Shown piece by piece: positions 42,799 to 52,437 of a DNA stretch of 64,000 nt. A program made the position numbers and the translations under genes. The stretch covers positions 124,001-188,000 of the forward strand of contig NZ_QLUW01000003.1 of assembly GCF_003268025.1 (NCBI RefSeq), given 5' to 3'. This DNA comes from Paenibacillus montanisoli. GTDB lineage: Bacteria > Bacillota > Bacilli > Paenibacillales > Paenibacillaceae. The notes under the pieces were generated by a model. The model saw only the letters and a program-made list of their open reading frames with translations. It did no database searches and had not been told where the DNA came from. Numbering within the stretch: position 1 is the first letter of the stretch; each line of letters begins with the position of its first letter.

Positions 42799-43764
42799 GT
42801 GAACGATACCGTGATCACGGCCAAAGCGGATTTGGTCCTGACGAGAGCAAAGCTTCGGAAAGAACGATGGAAAAAATATAAGCAATACCGCGCCTTGCTC
42901 ATCATGATGATTCCGGCGATGCTCTACTATCTCGTGTTCCACTACCTGCCGATGTACGGCGTGCTGCTGGCGTTCAAGGACTTTAAGATTTTGCAGGGCG
43001 TTTGGAACAGCCCCTGGGTTGGCCTCGACATCTTCGAGAAAATATTCCATGACGAGTACTTCTTCACGGTACTCAAGAACACGATGATCATCAGCTTGTA
43101 CAAGCTGCTGTTCGGTTTCCCGGTCCCGATCATCTTCGCCCTCTTGCTAAGCGAAGTCATGAATGCCCGCTACAAGAAACTCGTCCAGACGGTTACCTAC
43201 CTGCCTCACTTCATCTCTTGGGTCGTGCTCGCAGGTATCTTCTTTACCATGTTCTCGCTGGAAGGACCGGTCAATACGTTGATCAAGCTGTTCGGCGGCG
43301 ATCCGGTGCTCTTCCTGGCGGATCCGCGGTACTTCCGGTCCATTCTTGTCATCACGAGCATTTTCCAAGGCTTCGGCTGGGGCTCGATCATCTATTTTGC
43401 GGCGATTTCGAACATTGATCCGCAGCTGTACGAAGCGGCGATCATCGACGGAGCGGGACGATTCAAGCGGATGTTCTACATTTCCATTCCGATGCTGGTT
43501 CCGATTATCGCGATTATGCTGATTCTCTCGATGTCAGGCATTCTGGATGCCGGCTTCGACCAAATCTTCAACATGTACAACGTGCAGGTGTACAACGTCG
43601 CGGACATTATCGACACGTACGTCTACCGCAAAGGGATCGTCGAGATGAACTATAGCTACGCCACGGCAGTCGGATTGTTCAAATCCGTCGTCGCCCTCAT
43701 CCTGATCTTCGCGGTCAACCGGCTGGTGAAGCTGATCGGCGGGAAAGACCACGCGCTATGGTAG
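42799..43764 (+). CDS. Sugar ABC transporter permease (LplB type)
   Basis: The 321-residue permease has six helices and the binding-protein-dependent transport loop EAAIIDGAGRFKRMFYISIP. The N-terminal YLVFHYLPMYGVLLAFKDFKI segment is typical of the LplB/YtcP-group permeases. It forms the channel with the next gene for import of an oligosaccharide. GTG 42799 follows GGAAAGGAG. No ATPase gene is present, as usual for this group, which shares an MsmX-like ATPase encoded elsewhere. Confidence 0.92.
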   Translation: MNDTVITAKADLVLTRAKLRKERWKKYKQYRALLIMMIPAMLYYLVFHYLPMYGVLLAFKDFKILQGVWNSPWVGLDIFEKIFHDEYFFTVLKNTMIISLYKLLFGFPVPIIFALLLSEVMNARYKKLVQTVTYLPHFISWVVLAGIFFTMFSLEGPVNTLIKLFGGDPVLFLADPRYFRSILVITSIFQGFGWGSIIYFAAISNIDPQLYEAAIIDGAGRFKRMFYISIPMLVPIIAIMLILSMSGILDAGFDQIFNMYNVQVYNVADIIDTYVYRKGIVEMNYSYATAVGLFKSVVALILIFAVNRLVKLIGGKDHALW

Positions 43765-43789
43765 TACGAAACGGGGAAGGTGAGACCAC

Positions 43790-44686
43790 ATGATCAACGT
43801 GAAAAAATCGGCGCCCGACAAGCTGATCGATGCCATGATCTATTTCATTCTAGCCGTCATTATGCTTCTTACGCTGTATCCGTTCTGGACGCAGGTCGTC
43901 ATCTCGCTGGATGGCGGGGGCGTAGACAGCGCCGCCTACTCTTCGGGCATCGTCCTCTTCCCGTCCGAGCTCACATTCGGCAGCTACAAGCTGGCGCTGC
44001 AATTCAACGAGCTCTGGACCGGCTACGGCTATACGGTGCTTCGAACCGTGCTGGGCGTGATTTTATCCATCGTCTTTACGGCGATGACGGCATACCCGCT
44101 CTCCAAGAAGGATTTACCGCTGAACAAAGCGTTTACGAGCATCATCTTATTCACCATGCTGTTTGCCGGCGGGACGATTCCGTCCTACCTCCTAATCAAG
44201 GAGCTTCATCTGATGAACACGGTCTGGGCGCTTGTCGTCCCAGGCATGATCGGCGCGTTCAACGTGCTGATCATGCGCAACTTCTTCCGCTCCATTCCCG
44301 AAGAACTGGAGGAGTCGGCACGGGTGGACGGCGCAGGCTATACGCGGATTTTCACGCAGGTCGTGCTTCCGCTGTCGAAGCCGGTCCTGGCGACCGTCGC
44401 GCTTTGGGTCGGGGTCGGCCACTGGAACGCTTGGTTCGACTCGCTGATCTACATCACCGATCCCGATAAGCAGGTGCTGCAGGTTGTCCTGCGCAAAATC
44501 ATCATTCAGAACAACACGTCGGACATTACGCTGCTCATTCAGAACCTCGGCAAGGATACCAGCTTCTCCGGCCGCCAGCTGCAGGCCACCGTCGTCATGT
44601 TCTCGATTCTGCCGATGCTGATCGTGTATCCGTTCATCCAGAAGTATTTTGTCAAAGGCGTCATGATTGGGGCTATTAAGGGATGA
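43790..44686 (+). CDS. Sugar ABC transporter permease (LplC/YtcP type)
   Basis: The 298-residue permease has six helices and the EELEESARVDGAGYTRIFTQVVLP loop that contacts the ATPase. It is the second half of the channel with the gene before it. GGGGAAGGTGAG precedes ATG 43790. Sequence is typical for the carbohydrate uptake-1 family; the substrate is inferred from the enzymes of the locus. Confidence 0.92.
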   Translation: MINVKKSAPDKLIDAMIYFILAVIMLLTLYPFWTQVVISLDGGGVDSAAYSSGIVLFPSELTFGSYKLALQFNELWTGYGYTVLRTVLGVILSIVFTAMTAYPLSKKDLPLNKAFTSIILFTMLFAGGTIPSYLLIKELHLMNTVWALVVPGMIGAFNVLIMRNFFRSIPEELEESARVDGAGYTRIFTQVVLPLSKPVLATVALWVGVGHWNAWFDSLIYITDPDKQVLQVVLRKIIIQNNTSDITLLIQNLGKDTSFSGRQLQATVVMFSILPMLIVYPFIQKYFVKGVMIGAIKG

Positions 44687-44738
44687 AAATCCTTTCAATA
44701 GATAAAGAAAAAGCATATAAGAGAAAGGGTTGGTTCAT

Positions 44739-46388
44739 GTGAAACGCAGCAAAAAACGATTAGTATCAGGCGCTATCGCAAGTGTTCTTGCAATCTCTGT
44801 CCTTTCGGCGTGCGGCAATTCGGGCTCGAACGGGAATACGCAACCGTCGAACGACCAGGCTCAATCGAATACGTCGGCAAACAGCGGCAATACGGCTGCG
44901 GCTGATAATAAGCCGGCCGAGAAGAAGCTGCTGAAGTTCTGGACCGCAAGCCCTGAAATCGCCAAGCCGGACGCGCCGGGCGTGAAGGCGATCCGCGATA
45001 AATTCGGCGTCGATGTCGAGTTCGTGCCGACCGGCGGCGAAGGCTTCAAAGAGAAAGTGAACCTGATGATCTCCTCGGGCGATATCCCGGATTGGATGAA
45101 GGAGCCATCCTTCACGGATTACGATAAATATTTGCAGCAGGGCATCATTTCCGAAATACCGCAGGAACTGATCGAGCAGAACATGCCGAAATACGTGGAA
45201 TGGCTGAAGCGCTTCTTAGGCGAAGATCCGTTCAAATATGTCAGAAGAGACGGCAAAATCTACGCGCTGCCGGTCATCTGGGATATCGGCATTGACGGCC
45301 TCGACCTGGCGTTCCGCGAAGACTGGATGAAGAAGGTCGGCGTAACGAAAACGCCGGAAACGCTCCAAGAGATGGAAGAGCTCCTGACCAAATTCCGCAA
45401 CGAAGATCCTGATGGAAACGGCCAGAAGGATACGTACGGCATGACATCGGCCGGCGATAATATCGAAAGCATGTTCAGCTCCGTGTTCGGCGCGTTCGAT
45501 GCATATCCGAATATTTTCCGCGAGAAGGACGGCAAGATCGTCCGCGGCGAAATCGAGCCTGGCGCGAAGCAGGCGCTTGAAGTGCTGAACCGCTGGTACA
45601 AGAACGAGCTGATCGATCCCGAGTTCGTCGTCAACAAGGGCAATAACGTGGAAGATAAAGTGCTCACGGACAAAGTAGGAGCGATGGAGTTCTACTGGTG
45701 GGCATTCCTGCCGGGCAACGCGTTCCTTGGCGGCGAGCAGTGGTACGACAAGCTGAAGGCGAAGCACCCTGACTTTAACTTCGCAATTACGGGCGGCGTG
45801 AAAGGTCCGGACGGCAAATACGGCATTTCCCAGTACAACCCGGCCTACGCTTCCGGCGTCGTGTTCGGCAAGCAGCTCGAGCAGGATCAGGAGAAAATGG
45901 TCAAGTACATGCAGGTGTTCGAAGCGTCCCAGTTCGAGCCTGAAATCTATGAGAAGCTGAACTTCGGCGAGAAGGATCAGCAGTGGAAGATCGGAGCGAA
46001 CGGCACGGTGGAGTACATCGGCGCGTACACCGACGAGAACGAGCGCAAGAAGCTCGGCCTTGGCGGCTACTCGATGAGCGGCTCGTTCAACGACTACGAT
46101 TTCCAAACGTCGTATACATCCGATGCGAGCATGCGCCAATTAGCCAAGGATACGAGAGCTAAGGGCACGCGCAATATCGATATTCTGGCTCCGTTCAACA
46201 AGCCGATTTATAACGAAACGCAGGATAAGCTGAAGCAGTTCACGACGCAAAACTTCATCGACTTCATCACCGGCCGCAAGTCGCTGGATGACTTCGACAA
46301 GTTCGTGGCGGAGTGGAAGAGCATGGGCGGCGAGAAAGTGCTGGAAGAAGCGCAGCAAGTGTACGACGCCAACTTGAAGCAGCAGTAA
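44739..46388 (+). CDS. Extracellular sugar-binding lipoprotein (LplA type)
   Basis: The 549-residue protein has a signal peptide ending in the lipobox LSACG, a Gly/Asn/Ser-rich linker, then a large type-1 solute-binding domain (about 55-545). Group members bind oligosaccharides outside the membrane and feed them to the two permeases before it. GTG 44739 has GAAAGGG 9 bases upstream; the TTG at 44730 is too close to it. A terminator-like hairpin follows, which may raise its level above that of the genes downstream. Confidence 0.92.
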   Translation: MKRSKKRLVSGAIASVLAISVLSACGNSGSNGNTQPSNDQAQSNTSANSGNTAAADNKPAEKKLLKFWTASPEIAKPDAPGVKAIRDKFGVDVEFVPTGGEGFKEKVNLMISSGDIPDWMKEPSFTDYDKYLQQGIISEIPQELIEQNMPKYVEWLKRFLGEDPFKYVRRDGKIYALPVIWDIGIDGLDLAFREDWMKKVGVTKTPETLQEMEELLTKFRNEDPDGNGQKDTYGMTSAGDNIESMFSSVFGAFDAYPNIFREKDGKIVRGEIEPGAKQALEVLNRWYKNELIDPEFVVNKGNNVEDKVLTDKVGAMEFYWWAFLPGNAFLGGEQWYDKLKAKHPDFNFAITGGVKGPDGKYGISQYNPAYASGVVFGKQLEQDQEKMVKYMQVFEASQFEPEIYEKLNFGEKDQQWKIGANGTVEYIGAYTDENERKKLGLGGYSMSGSFNDYDFQTSYTSDASMRQLAKDTRAKGTRNIDILAPFNKPIYNETQDKLKQFTTQNFIDFITGRKSLDDFDKFVAEWKSMGGEKVLEEAQQVYDANLKQQ

Positions 46389-46406
46389 CGTAAATACGGC
46401 AAGGTC

Positions 46407-46451
46407 CGATGTCCTTCCCAGGCTTGCTCTTGGGGAGGACATCCATTTTTA
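46407..46451 (+). terminator. Terminator-like hairpin after the binding-protein gene
   Basis: GATGTCCTTCCC and GGGGAGGACATC pair with one bulge and lead into CATTTTT. It lies between the binding protein and the next enzyme gene, which has no other clear promoter, so partial read-through is likely. Confidence 0.7.
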
Positions 46452-46471
46452 GCGTGAGGGAGATGCGGGAA

Positions 46472-48871
46472 ATGGTGCAATTTCAAGCGGGAAGATTAAC
46501 CGTTCAGCTCAACCATAATGGCGGAGCGATCGGGCTGAAAGATACGTTAAACGGAAGAGAACTGGGTGCTCCGGGTGTAAGCTCTCCCCTGCTGCGCATC
46601 GTCACGGGCAAGAAGATCGAGGAGCCGGCGTATGCTCTGTACGATGAAGCGTCAGGCGAGCTTTCCTTCCACTTCGAAAGGTGCAAAGCGCAGGTGGATG
46701 TAGCGGTAAGCGCGAAGGCGAAGTATGTCACGTTCGAGGTGACGCGGGTCGAGGAAGAGGGCGGCAAATCCGACATCGATGCGATTATTTGGGGGCCTGT
46801 TGCAACGGCGTTGTCCGGCTCGATCGGCGAGTCCGTCGGCGTCGTCCATGACGGCGAGCTCGCGCTTGGCCTGCTGGCGCTGAATATGAAGACCGTCGGC
46901 GGCTGGCCTGCCGAGCTGGAGCGGCTCGAGTTTGCAAAGGAGCCATATGAGGACAGCAAATTCGACTACGATCAGAGCACCGCTTGGCCGATTCCAGACG
47001 GCAGCCTGCTGCAAGCCTTCGTGCGCAATCGGACGAAGGGCGGCCGCCGGCCGGTCTGGAATTTGAACGATATCGAAGTGGCGCCGCTGCACCGCGAGGA
47101 TGATGCCGTTATCGTCGGATCGTGCATCGCGCTGTTCGGCTGCCTTGTCGGCGACGTGCTGGAGACGATCGAAGCGGTTGAGCTAGGCGAAGGTTTGCCG
47201 CATCCGATGCTGGAGGGCGAGTGGAGCAAAACGGCGAAGGCCGCCACGCAGTCCTATCTCATCACGGATTTCTCGGAAGCGACGATCGGCGAAGCGGTAC
47301 AGTACACGAAGCAGGCGGGCCTCCGCTATGTCTACCATCCGGATCCGTTCTCGAAATGGGGACATTTCGCGCTCAAGCCGGGGCCATTTCCGCGCGGCGA
47401 CGAAGGCATGCGGGCATGCGTGGAGGCGGCGGGCCGCGAGGGCGTGAGCGTTGGGGTGCACACGCTGTCCAACTTCACGACGCTGAACGATCCGTATGTA
47501 ACGCCGATTCCGCATGAAGGGCTGCAGCGCGTAGGCACTTCCCGGTTGACGGCCCCGGTGGAGATAGAGGGCGGCGAGATCGGCATCGATGATCCCCGTC
47601 CCTTCAAGGAAAGCCTCTACCGCAATTCCGCTGTCATCGGCAGCGAGATTATAGAATACGAGTCGGTATCGGAGGAAGCGCCGTGGAAGCTGCTCGGGGT
47701 TCGGCGCGGGGTGAACGGCACGGCCGCATCGCGCTATGAAGCAGGTGAGGAGATCGGCCGTCTGTGGGATCATCCGTACGACGTCTTCTTCCCGGACATC
47801 GAGCTTCAGGAGGCCTACAGCAGCCGGATCGCCGAGCTGTTCCGTTCGACGGGTCTGAAGCAAATTTCGTTCGACGGGCTTGAGGGCTGCTTCGCAACGG
47901 GCCATGACGGCTACGGCGTGAACCGCTTCGTTCAGAAATGCTACGAGGGCTGGGATACCGAAGTCATTAACGACGCAAGCATCGTCGTGCCGAACTATCT
48001 CTGGCATATTTTCACCCGGTTCAATTGGGGCGAGCCTTGGGGCGTCTCGACGCGCGAAGGGCAGCTGGAATGGCGGCTGACGAACCAGCGCTATTTCCGG
48101 CGCAACTTCATTCCGCCGATGCTCGGCTGGTTCCAGATCCGCTCGGTCTCCGACCGCTTTGAGGCGACAACGATCGATGAGATCGAGTGGGTGCTGTCGA
48201 AGGCTGCGGGCTTCGGAGCGGGCTTTGCGCTGTCGGCCAACATGGACGTGCTGAAGCGCAACGGCAATGTCGACGCGCTGCTGAAACAAGTGCGCCAATG
48301 GGAAACCGCCAGAAGCCGCGGGGCATTCTCGGAGGAGCAAAGAGAACGGATGCGCGATCCGAAGAGCGATTGGCATCTGGAGCCGGCGGGCGAAGACGGC
48401 TGGCAGCTTGTACCGGTCAGCATCTCGAAGCCGCTGGTATGCAATCCGGCGGAGATGCAGCCGGGGCAACCGGGCGGTTCGGACTGGGCGTTCTATAACA
48501 AGTTCGGCGAGCAGCCGCTTCGCTTCACGCTGCGTGTCACGCCGGCATACGGCAATGCCGATGCGCTCATTAAGCGGCCGACCTTCTATACGAACGGCGT
48601 GTATATGACGTTCGATACGGAGGTTTGCGCAAACGAATATCTCGTCTGCGACGGAGACCGCATAGGCAGGATCTATGATTTGAATTGGAATTTGCAGCGG
48701 ACGGTGACGGCTTCCGCGGACGCGCCGACCGTGCGGTCAGGCGGCCAGACCGTATCGTTCGGCTGCAAATTCGAAGGCGATCCAAAGCCGGTCGTCAGCG
48801 TTACGGTGAGCACGCGGGGCGAGGCGGAAGCCGTGCAGGCGGAAACGGCAAAAGCGGGGAGCCGCTCATGA
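46472..48871 (+). CDS. Large unclassified TIM-barrel enzyme, glycan locus
   Basis: The 799-residue protein begins with beta-rich sequence resembling a supersandwich domain (about 1-260), followed by barrel-like strands with LKQISFDGLEGCFATGHDGYGVNRFV and VSVGVHTLSNFTTLNDPY, and ends in a beta-sandwich. Position and layout suggest a glycan hydrolase or lyase, but no known family was recognised. No signal peptide is seen. ATG 46472 follows GAGGGAG; ATG 46463 is possible. It overlaps the GH101-like gene by four bases, so the two are translationally coupled and probably act on linked substrates. Confidence 0.6.
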   Translation: MVQFQAGRLTVQLNHNGGAIGLKDTLNGRELGAPGVSSPLLRIVTGKKIEEPAYALYDEASGELSFHFERCKAQVDVAVSAKAKYVTFEVTRVEEEGGKSDIDAIIWGPVATALSGSIGESVGVVHDGELALGLLALNMKTVGGWPAELERLEFAKEPYEDSKFDYDQSTAWPIPDGSLLQAFVRNRTKGGRRPVWNLNDIEVAPLHREDDAVIVGSCIALFGCLVGDVLETIEAVELGEGLPHPMLEGEWSKTAKAATQSYLITDFSEATIGEAVQYTKQAGLRYVYHPDPFSKWGHFALKPGPFPRGDEGMRACVEAAGREGVSVGVHTLSNFTTLNDPYVTPIPHEGLQRVGTSRLTAPVEIEGGEIGIDDPRPFKESLYRNSAVIGSEIIEYESVSEEAPWKLLGVRRGVNGTAASRYEAGEEIGRLWDHPYDVFFPDIELQEAYSSRIAELFRSTGLKQISFDGLEGCFATGHDGYGVNRFVQKCYEGWDTEVINDASIVVPNYLWHIFTRFNWGEPWGVSTREGQLEWRLTNQRYFRRNFIPPMLGWFQIRSVSDRFEATTIDEIEWVLSKAAGFGAGFALSANMDVLKRNGNVDALLKQVRQWETARSRGAFSEEQRERMRDPKSDWHLEPAGEDGWQLVPVSISKPLVCNPAEMQPGQPGGSDWAFYNKFGEQPLRFTLRVTPAYGNADALIKRPTFYTNGVYMTFDTEVCANEYLVCDGDRIGRIYDLNWNLQRTVTASADAPTVRSGGQTVSFGCKFEGDPKPVVSVTVSTRGEAEAVQAETAKAGSRS

Positions 48872-51800
48872 TGACGGTTAGCGGGAGCTGGATACGGGAG
48901 GAAGCGTTCGTGCTTAATGCCGGCGCTTCTGACCATTTCGTGATATTGGATGAGGCCGGGAGGCTGGGTGACGGGGAGCTTGCTTTTACGTTGACCCCGC
49001 TTGGTCTAGCGGGCAAAGTCGGCGCGCTCATTCGATATTCTGCGCCGGACAGCTGGATCTGCATCGGCTGCGACAAGCCGATGGACCCGTTCGGCAAGAG
49101 TACGTGGATCTGGAGGATGCCCTGCGGCAAGCAGGGCATTCTCTTTAAGTCCGATCCATTATATGAAGGCAAGTCCTACCGGATCGAGCTGCGGTTTCGG
49201 GGAACCGTGCTGACCGTATCGCTGAACGGCTACGAAGTCTATCACGGCGAGCGGCCGGATTGGAAGACGGGAGCGGGAGCAGTCGGCTTCTGCGCATGGA
49301 GCGGTGCCAGCGGCGAGGTGGCTGAAGCGGAGTATGAAGGCGCTGGCGGAGGCGAGGCCGCGGGCGAAGGCGGACATGCGCGCATTAGCGGCGTAGAGGT
49401 CAGCGAGCTAGACGCCATCTACCGTTCAGACTTCGCGGAAGTGGAATCCGGCGCCGATACGCCGGCGAAGTGGACGCTGTCTTCGGATCAGTTGGAGGTC
49501 GTGCTCGATGCCGAGTTTCCGCGCGTGCTGCTCTACCGCTGGAAAGCCAGCGGTGCCGTGCTGCATGGCCAAGAGGATCAGCTGGCTTACGTCGAGTTGA
49601 ACGGAAGGCGGTATGCGCCTTCGGTTGCCGCTAAGGTTCAGTCCGGCGGCAGAGAGGCATCGTACCGGCTTTATTTTTATTTGGCTCAGGTGGAGATGCT
49701 GGTCACGTTCGCCGTTTCAGAAACGGCGCTTACGATGCGAATTACGGAAATCGCCGAGCTCGGCGATTTCCGGGTTCGTACCATCGCGTTTCCGCAGCAT
49801 GGGCTTGTCTCTGTCCGCGATACGCAGGAGGGGGCTTCTATCGCGCGTGCCGAAGGGATCAAAGGCGATCGATTCGATAGGATCGCCGATCTGTCACCGG
49901 CCTCGGCGCCGGAGCATTGCGCGATTGCGATCGTAAATACCGCGGAGCTCGCGGCGGCTGTCATGGCAGGCAACACGCTCCATAACCGCAAGCGGCTTTG
50001 CGTCCAGACGACGGCATGCGGCGGCTATAAGAGGACGGCCGTTTGGAACGCCTATTGGACCTACCGCGGACCGGATATGCGCGTCGTGGGCGAGCCTTGG
50101 GTTAAGGTGCTGATTACCGGCGACCTGGGCGGAGACGGAATCGTGGATTGGCAGGATGGAGCCATCGCGCTGCGAGAGGCGCTCCCGCCGATTCCGGGAG
50201 CGGAGACGCTGCGCCGCAGCTATGCGCATATCGCGATGAATTTCGGCAGCATGGCGCAATATCCGTTTCTGCGCATCCTGGACAACGTGAAAAAATTTTA
50301 TCTCTATACCGACGGATTCGGCCAGATGCTGGAGCTGAAGGGCTATCAAAGCGAGGGCCATGACAGCGGCCATCCCGACTACGGCGGCAATTACAACGAA
50401 CGGGCAGGCGGACTGGCCGATTTGAATGTGCTGTCCGAGCGAGCCCGGGCGTACGGCGCGGTCATCGGCGTCCATATCAATCATAGCGAAGCCTATCCTG
50501 AGGCGAGAGCGTATTCGGATTCGCTCGCCACGACGACGCCGGGCTGGCGCTGGCTCGATCAGTCGTACTATATCGATCGCGAAGCGGACATTTTGTCCGG
50601 CGATTGCGACCTGCGGCTGGATGAGTTGAAGGCGCAGGCGCCGCATCTTGGCTTTATCTACGTCGATACCTACCGCGACGAGCATTGGGCGGCTTGGCGG
50701 TTGACAAGCAAGCTGCGCGGCAACGGCTGGACGGTTTGGACGGAGGAGGCGGACGCGCTGGACGACGATGCCGTATGGACGCATGATTCGACCGGCGACA
50801 GCCGGATCCACCGGTTTATCCGCCACCAGGACAAGGATGCCTATGCGGAGCATCCGCTGTTGAAAGGCGGCTACGCGAGGTACGGCGACAACGGATTTAT
50901 GGGCTGGCAGCGGGAGCGGGATTTGCCTGCGGCGGTCCGGTCGTTCTTCACGAAGCAGCTTCCTTACCGGTACTTGATGCATTTTGCGATCAGGAGCTGG
51001 AGGGACGAGGAGATTGTGCTGGAAGGCGGCGTGACGTCGCGGCTGGAGGAAGGAACGGCGGTTATTCGCAAAGACGGCATTCCGGTTGCGATCGGAAACA
51101 CCGTCTTCCTGCCCTGGGGCCCCGTGAACGAATCGAAAATCTACTATTGGAACGATGGCGGAGGCGAGACTTCCTGGCGGCTGCCGGCCGGCTGGCCGAA
51201 GAACGGAACCGTCAAGCTGTACCGGCTGACGAACCAAGGCCGGCGCTTCGTCCGGAACTTACCGGTTATTTCAGGTTTTGTCCATATCGTCGCAGACGAT
51301 CGCACGCCTTATGTGTTATATAAAGAAGAGGCACCGCCATTGCCGCACATCGAATGGGGCGAAGGAAGCCCGGTGAAGGATCCCGGCTTCGACAGCCACG
51401 GCTTTGCATGGTGGACGAAGTCCTCCTCGCCGGAGGGCGGTACCGATCATATCGGCATCGCCGAAACGGACTACGGCCAGTCGTATATGCTCATTGGCGG
51501 CGGCGCCGATGCCCGGGTCTCCCAGAAACTGAAGGGACTGGAGCGGGGCCGAAGCTATTCGGCATCCGTATGGGTGGAAGTGTCGGAGGGCCGGGAGGCG
51601 TCTATCCTTGTAAGCGGATACGGCGGTCCGGATATCGGCAAATCGATATCTCGCACCAACGTCCTTAACTGCAACCCCGATTCTGACAAGAGGGGCACGT
51701 TCTATCAACGGCTCGCAATCCGATTCGAGATTCCGGCAGGGGGCGAAGGACCGGTGGAACCGGTGCTGACGCTTGCGGCGGTGCAAGGGAATGCGGCGTC

Positions 51801-52344
51801 CTACGTGCACTTTGACGATGTGCGGGTTCATGAGGCTGGAGGGCTGGCAGGCGGCAGCTGGCACAGTTTCTATGAAGATTTCGAGCATGTCGAAGAGGGA
51901 TGGGGACCGTTCGCGAGCGCCAATCCGAAGGTCGGTAAGACCCATCTGTCGCAGCTGCATGATGGCTTTACGTCAGATACGCTGGAAGGCGTGTGGTCGC
52001 TCAAGACGATGGATCGGCTGACCGGCGAGCTGCTGCGTACGCTGCCTTCAACCTTGAATCTGCTGCCGAACCGGCGCTATCGCATCTCGTTCGACTACTT
52101 AGCCGAGCATGCCGGACAGTATTCCGTCGCGGTGCGGACGACCGACGGCGGGCCGCTGCATGATGCAGTGGAGCCGATCGGTCCAGGCAGAGGCCGGTTG
52201 TCGATGGGGGTTGTAACAGGGCCTTATACGGACTCCTACATCGCCATTATGAGAAATAACGCGGACGCTGGCTCGCTGGTGATCGATTGTTTTGCCGTTG
52301 ATTTGCTGGAAGAAGAGAAGAACTGCAAGTCTCGAAAATCGTAG
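48868..52344 (+). CDS. GH101-like endo-alpha-N-acetylgalactosaminidase, no signal peptide
   Basis: The 1158-residue enzyme has an N-terminal laminin-like beta domain (about 1-160), a supersandwich region, a catalytic barrel (about 445-800) and C-terminal carbohydrate-binding-like modules (about 825-1150). The barrel matches GH101: GHPDYGGNYNERAGG, VIGVHINHSEAYPEA, GWRWLDQSYYID, and FIYVDTYRDEHWAAW with probable nucleophile Asp600, then WTEEAD with probable acid/base Glu626. GH101 enzymes release Gal-GalNAc from O-linked mucin-type glycans and are usually secreted and cell bound. This one shows neither a signal peptide nor an anchor. The start ATG overlaps the preceding stop (ATGA). Confidence 0.78.
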   Translation: MMTVSGSWIREEAFVLNAGASDHFVILDEAGRLGDGELAFTLTPLGLAGKVGALIRYSAPDSWICIGCDKPMDPFGKSTWIWRMPCGKQGILFKSDPLYEGKSYRIELRFRGTVLTVSLNGYEVYHGERPDWKTGAGAVGFCAWSGASGEVAEAEYEGAGGGEAAGEGGHARISGVEVSELDAIYRSDFAEVESGADTPAKWTLSSDQLEVVLDAEFPRVLLYRWKASGAVLHGQEDQLAYVELNGRRYAPSVAAKVQSGGREASYRLYFYLAQVEMLVTFAVSETALTMRITEIAELGDFRVRTIAFPQHGLVSVRDTQEGASIARAEGIKGDRFDRIADLSPASAPEHCAIAIVNTAELAAAVMAGNTLHNRKRLCVQTTACGGYKRTAVWNAYWTYRGPDMRVVGEPWVKVLITGDLGGDGIVDWQDGAIALREALPPIPGAETLRRSYAHIAMNFGSMAQYPFLRILDNVKKFYLYTDGFGQMLELKGYQSEGHDSGHPDYGGNYNERAGGLADLNVLSERARAYGAVIGVHINHSEAYPEARAYSDSLATTTPGWRWLDQSYYIDREADILSGDCDLRLDELKAQAPHLGFIYVDTYRDEHWAAWRLTSKLRGNGWTVWTEEADALDDDAVWTHDSTGDSRIHRFIRHQDKDAYAEHPLLKGGYARYGDNGFMGWQRERDLPAAVRSFFTKQLPYRYLMHFAIRSWRDEEIVLEGGVTSRLEEGTAVIRKDGIPVAIGNTVFLPWGPVNESKIYYWNDGGGETSWRLPAGWPKNGTVKLYRLTNQGRRFVRNLPVISGFVHIVADDRTPYVLYKEEAPPLPHIEWGEGSPVKDPGFDSHGFAWWTKSSSPEGGTDHIGIAETDYGQSYMLIGGGADARVSQKLKGLERGRSYSASVWVEVSEGREASILVSGYGGPDIGKSISRTNVLNCNPDSDKRGTFYQRLAIRFEIPAGGEGPVEPVLTLAAVQGNAASYVHFDDVRVHEAGGLAGGSWHSFYEDFEHVEEGWGPFASANPKVGKTHLSQLHDGFTSDTLEGVWSLKTMDRLTGELLRTLPSTLNLLPNRRYRISFDYLAEHAGQYSVAVRTTDGGPLHDAVEPIGPGRGRLSMGVVTGPYTDSYIAIMRNNADAGSLVIDCFAVDLLEEEKNCKSRKS

Positions 52345-52437
52345 AAAGATAATTGCGGAAGCACAGTAAAGGCTGCGAAAAATGCACAGCGAAAAATGGT
52401 GACGGCATTCGCAGCTTTCTTTGGAAGGAGATTCGCT

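Noticed and set aside
44687-44738. Riboswitch or leader before the binding-protein gene
   Set aside because: Only 52 A-rich bases with an RBS; no room for a known riboswitch.
47183-48469. 428-codon minus-strand frame opposite the 799-residue enzyme
   Set aside because: Composition Arg/His/Leu-rich, no RBS, and the plus-strand gene is coupled to the GH101-like gene.
48685-48867. Upstream extension of the GH101-like gene (61 residues)
   Set aside because: It lies within the preceding coding sequence; ATG 48868 in the ATGA overlap is the natural start.
49894-51237. 447-codon minus-strand frame opposite the GH101-like gene
   Set aside because: Shadow frame without RBS; catalytic motifs are on the plus strand.
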